From the NCBI GenBank assembly GCA_021160205.1, contig JAGHCZ010000002.1:1-5995 (forward strand): a stretch of 5,995 nt of DNA, in the 5' to 3' direction. Below are positions 5,478 to 5,995 of this stretch, piece after piece. Under the pieces are notes generated by a model that was given only the letters and a program-made list of their open reading frames with translations, was not told where the DNA came from and ran no database searches. The stretch is from Nitrososphaerota archaeon. GTDB lineage: Archaea; Thermoproteota; Nitrososphaeria_A; Caldarchaeales; Wolframiiraptoraceae. Made by a program: the position numbers and the translations under genes. Position 1 is the first letter of the stretch. Every line of letters starts with the position of its first letter.

Positions 5478-5995
5478 TTGAGATTCGAGTGCTTTGCGAC
5501 GACGATTAATGGATTAGAGCGCTTTGCCGCCGATGAATGCAAGCAGGTAGCCGGAGTAGACGCCGAGCCCGACGTCGGGAAGGTGATCTTCAAAGCCGAC
5601 GTAGATCAGATAATTAAGCTAAATTTGGGCTCCCGAATGCTGCACAAGATCTTCATAACCTTAGCAAGGACTCACGTGGAGATTTTAGACGACGTATTTC
5701 GAGCTGCGAGAGAAATAGACTACGCGGAATATATTCGCCCAGATCAAACCTTCGCCGTTCAGGGGGAAAGGCATTCTAAAGATAAACCGTTCACGAGTCT
5801 GGACATGGCCGCCGCGGTTGGAAAGGCGATCATTCGAAGCTTCGAGGAAAAGAAAGGCGCAAGACTCAAGGTAGATCTAGATGATCCGGACATCCAGTTT
5901 TACTGCTTGGTCAGGGACTCCGAGTTCTTCTTGGGCATAAACACCACGGGAAAATCACTTCATAGAAGATTCTACAGAGTTTTCCATCACAGAGC
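5478..5995 (+). CDS. THUMP-domain RNA guanine-N2-methyltransferase (COG0116, Trm14/RlmL-like), 5' part
   Basis: The frame opens at TTG 5478 and runs off the right edge, giving 172 whole codons. The product begins (M)RFECFATTINGLERFAADE, the N-terminal ferredoxin-like start usual for COG0116 proteins (G-L-E-x-x-x-A-x-E). A THUMP RNA-binding domain follows at about 50-160, including L-N-L-G-S-R-M-L-H-K-I and a stretch ending G-I-N-T-T-G-K-S-L-H-R-R-F-Y-R-V, a very recognisable COG0116 signature. The Rossmann SAM-binding and N/D-P-P-Y catalytic parts lie beyond the window, so activity cannot be checked here. Family members make N2-methylguanosine in tRNA (archaeal Trm14, position 6) or 23S rRNA (bacterial RlmL). 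An archaeal tRNA enzyme is the more likely reading, but this is inference. It starts 15 bases after the GTPase stop and is probably co-transcribed with it. Confidence 0.88.
   Translation, partial: MRFECFATTINGLERFAADECKQVAGVDAEPDVGKVIFKADVDQIIKLNLGSRMLHKIFITLARTHVEILDDVFRAAREIDYAEYIRPDQTFAVQGERHSKDKPFTSLDMAAAVGKAIIRSFEEKKGARLKVDLDDPDIQFYCLVRDSEFFLGINTTGKSLHRRFYRVFHHR

Overview
The window looks archaeal, probably from a thermophilic lineage related to Thermoproteota (TACK); the phylum is only a guess. The evidence is threefold. Promoters are archaeal in style, with A/T-rich TATA-like boxes about 26 bases before very short or absent leaders. There is an archaeal small heat-shock protein and an archaeal-type arginyl-tRNA synthetase with a non-canonical KMSKS motif. 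The tRNA-Arg gene has no encoded CCA end. AGA and AGG arginine codons are common and base composition is fairly balanced. I see no insertion sequence, CRISPR array, phage gene or defence system.

Layout. Bases 1-179 (+) are the last 58 codons of a membrane protein with a zinc-ribbon-like C-terminus, possibly the DUF92/TIGR00297 family. A spacer with a weak promoter leads to tRNA-Arg(CCT) at 282-356 (+), followed by a T-rich terminator. A CPA2/Kef-type cation/proton antiporter lies on the minus strand (443-1546). It is divergent from an Hsp20 small heat-shock protein (1690-2262, +), whose promoter contains a 12-bp perfect palindrome as its TATA element. Hsp20 converges with arginyl-tRNA synthetase (2271-4151, -) across an 8-bp gap. 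A 153-bp divergent promoter region separates argS from a plus-strand pair that is probably one operon. The first gene of the pair is an Obg/DRG-related GTPase with a C-terminal TGS domain (4305-5462). The second is a THUMP-domain RNA methyltransferase of the COG0116 type (from 5478, cut by the right edge), starting at TTG 15 bases after the GTPase stop.

Functionally this is mostly information-processing housekeeping: tRNA-Arg, its synthetase, a ribosome/translation-type GTPase and an RNA methyltransferase, plus a chaperone and an ion transporter. No new multi-gene system is evident. The most notable point is the GTPase's altered G3 motif (Glu-Leu-Pro-Ala in place of Asp-x-x-Gly), which with its MPANL N-terminus sets it apart from canonical DRG proteins. 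Secondary points are the antiporter's Ile-Asp in place of the Asp-Asp pair and the palindromic hsp20 TATA element.
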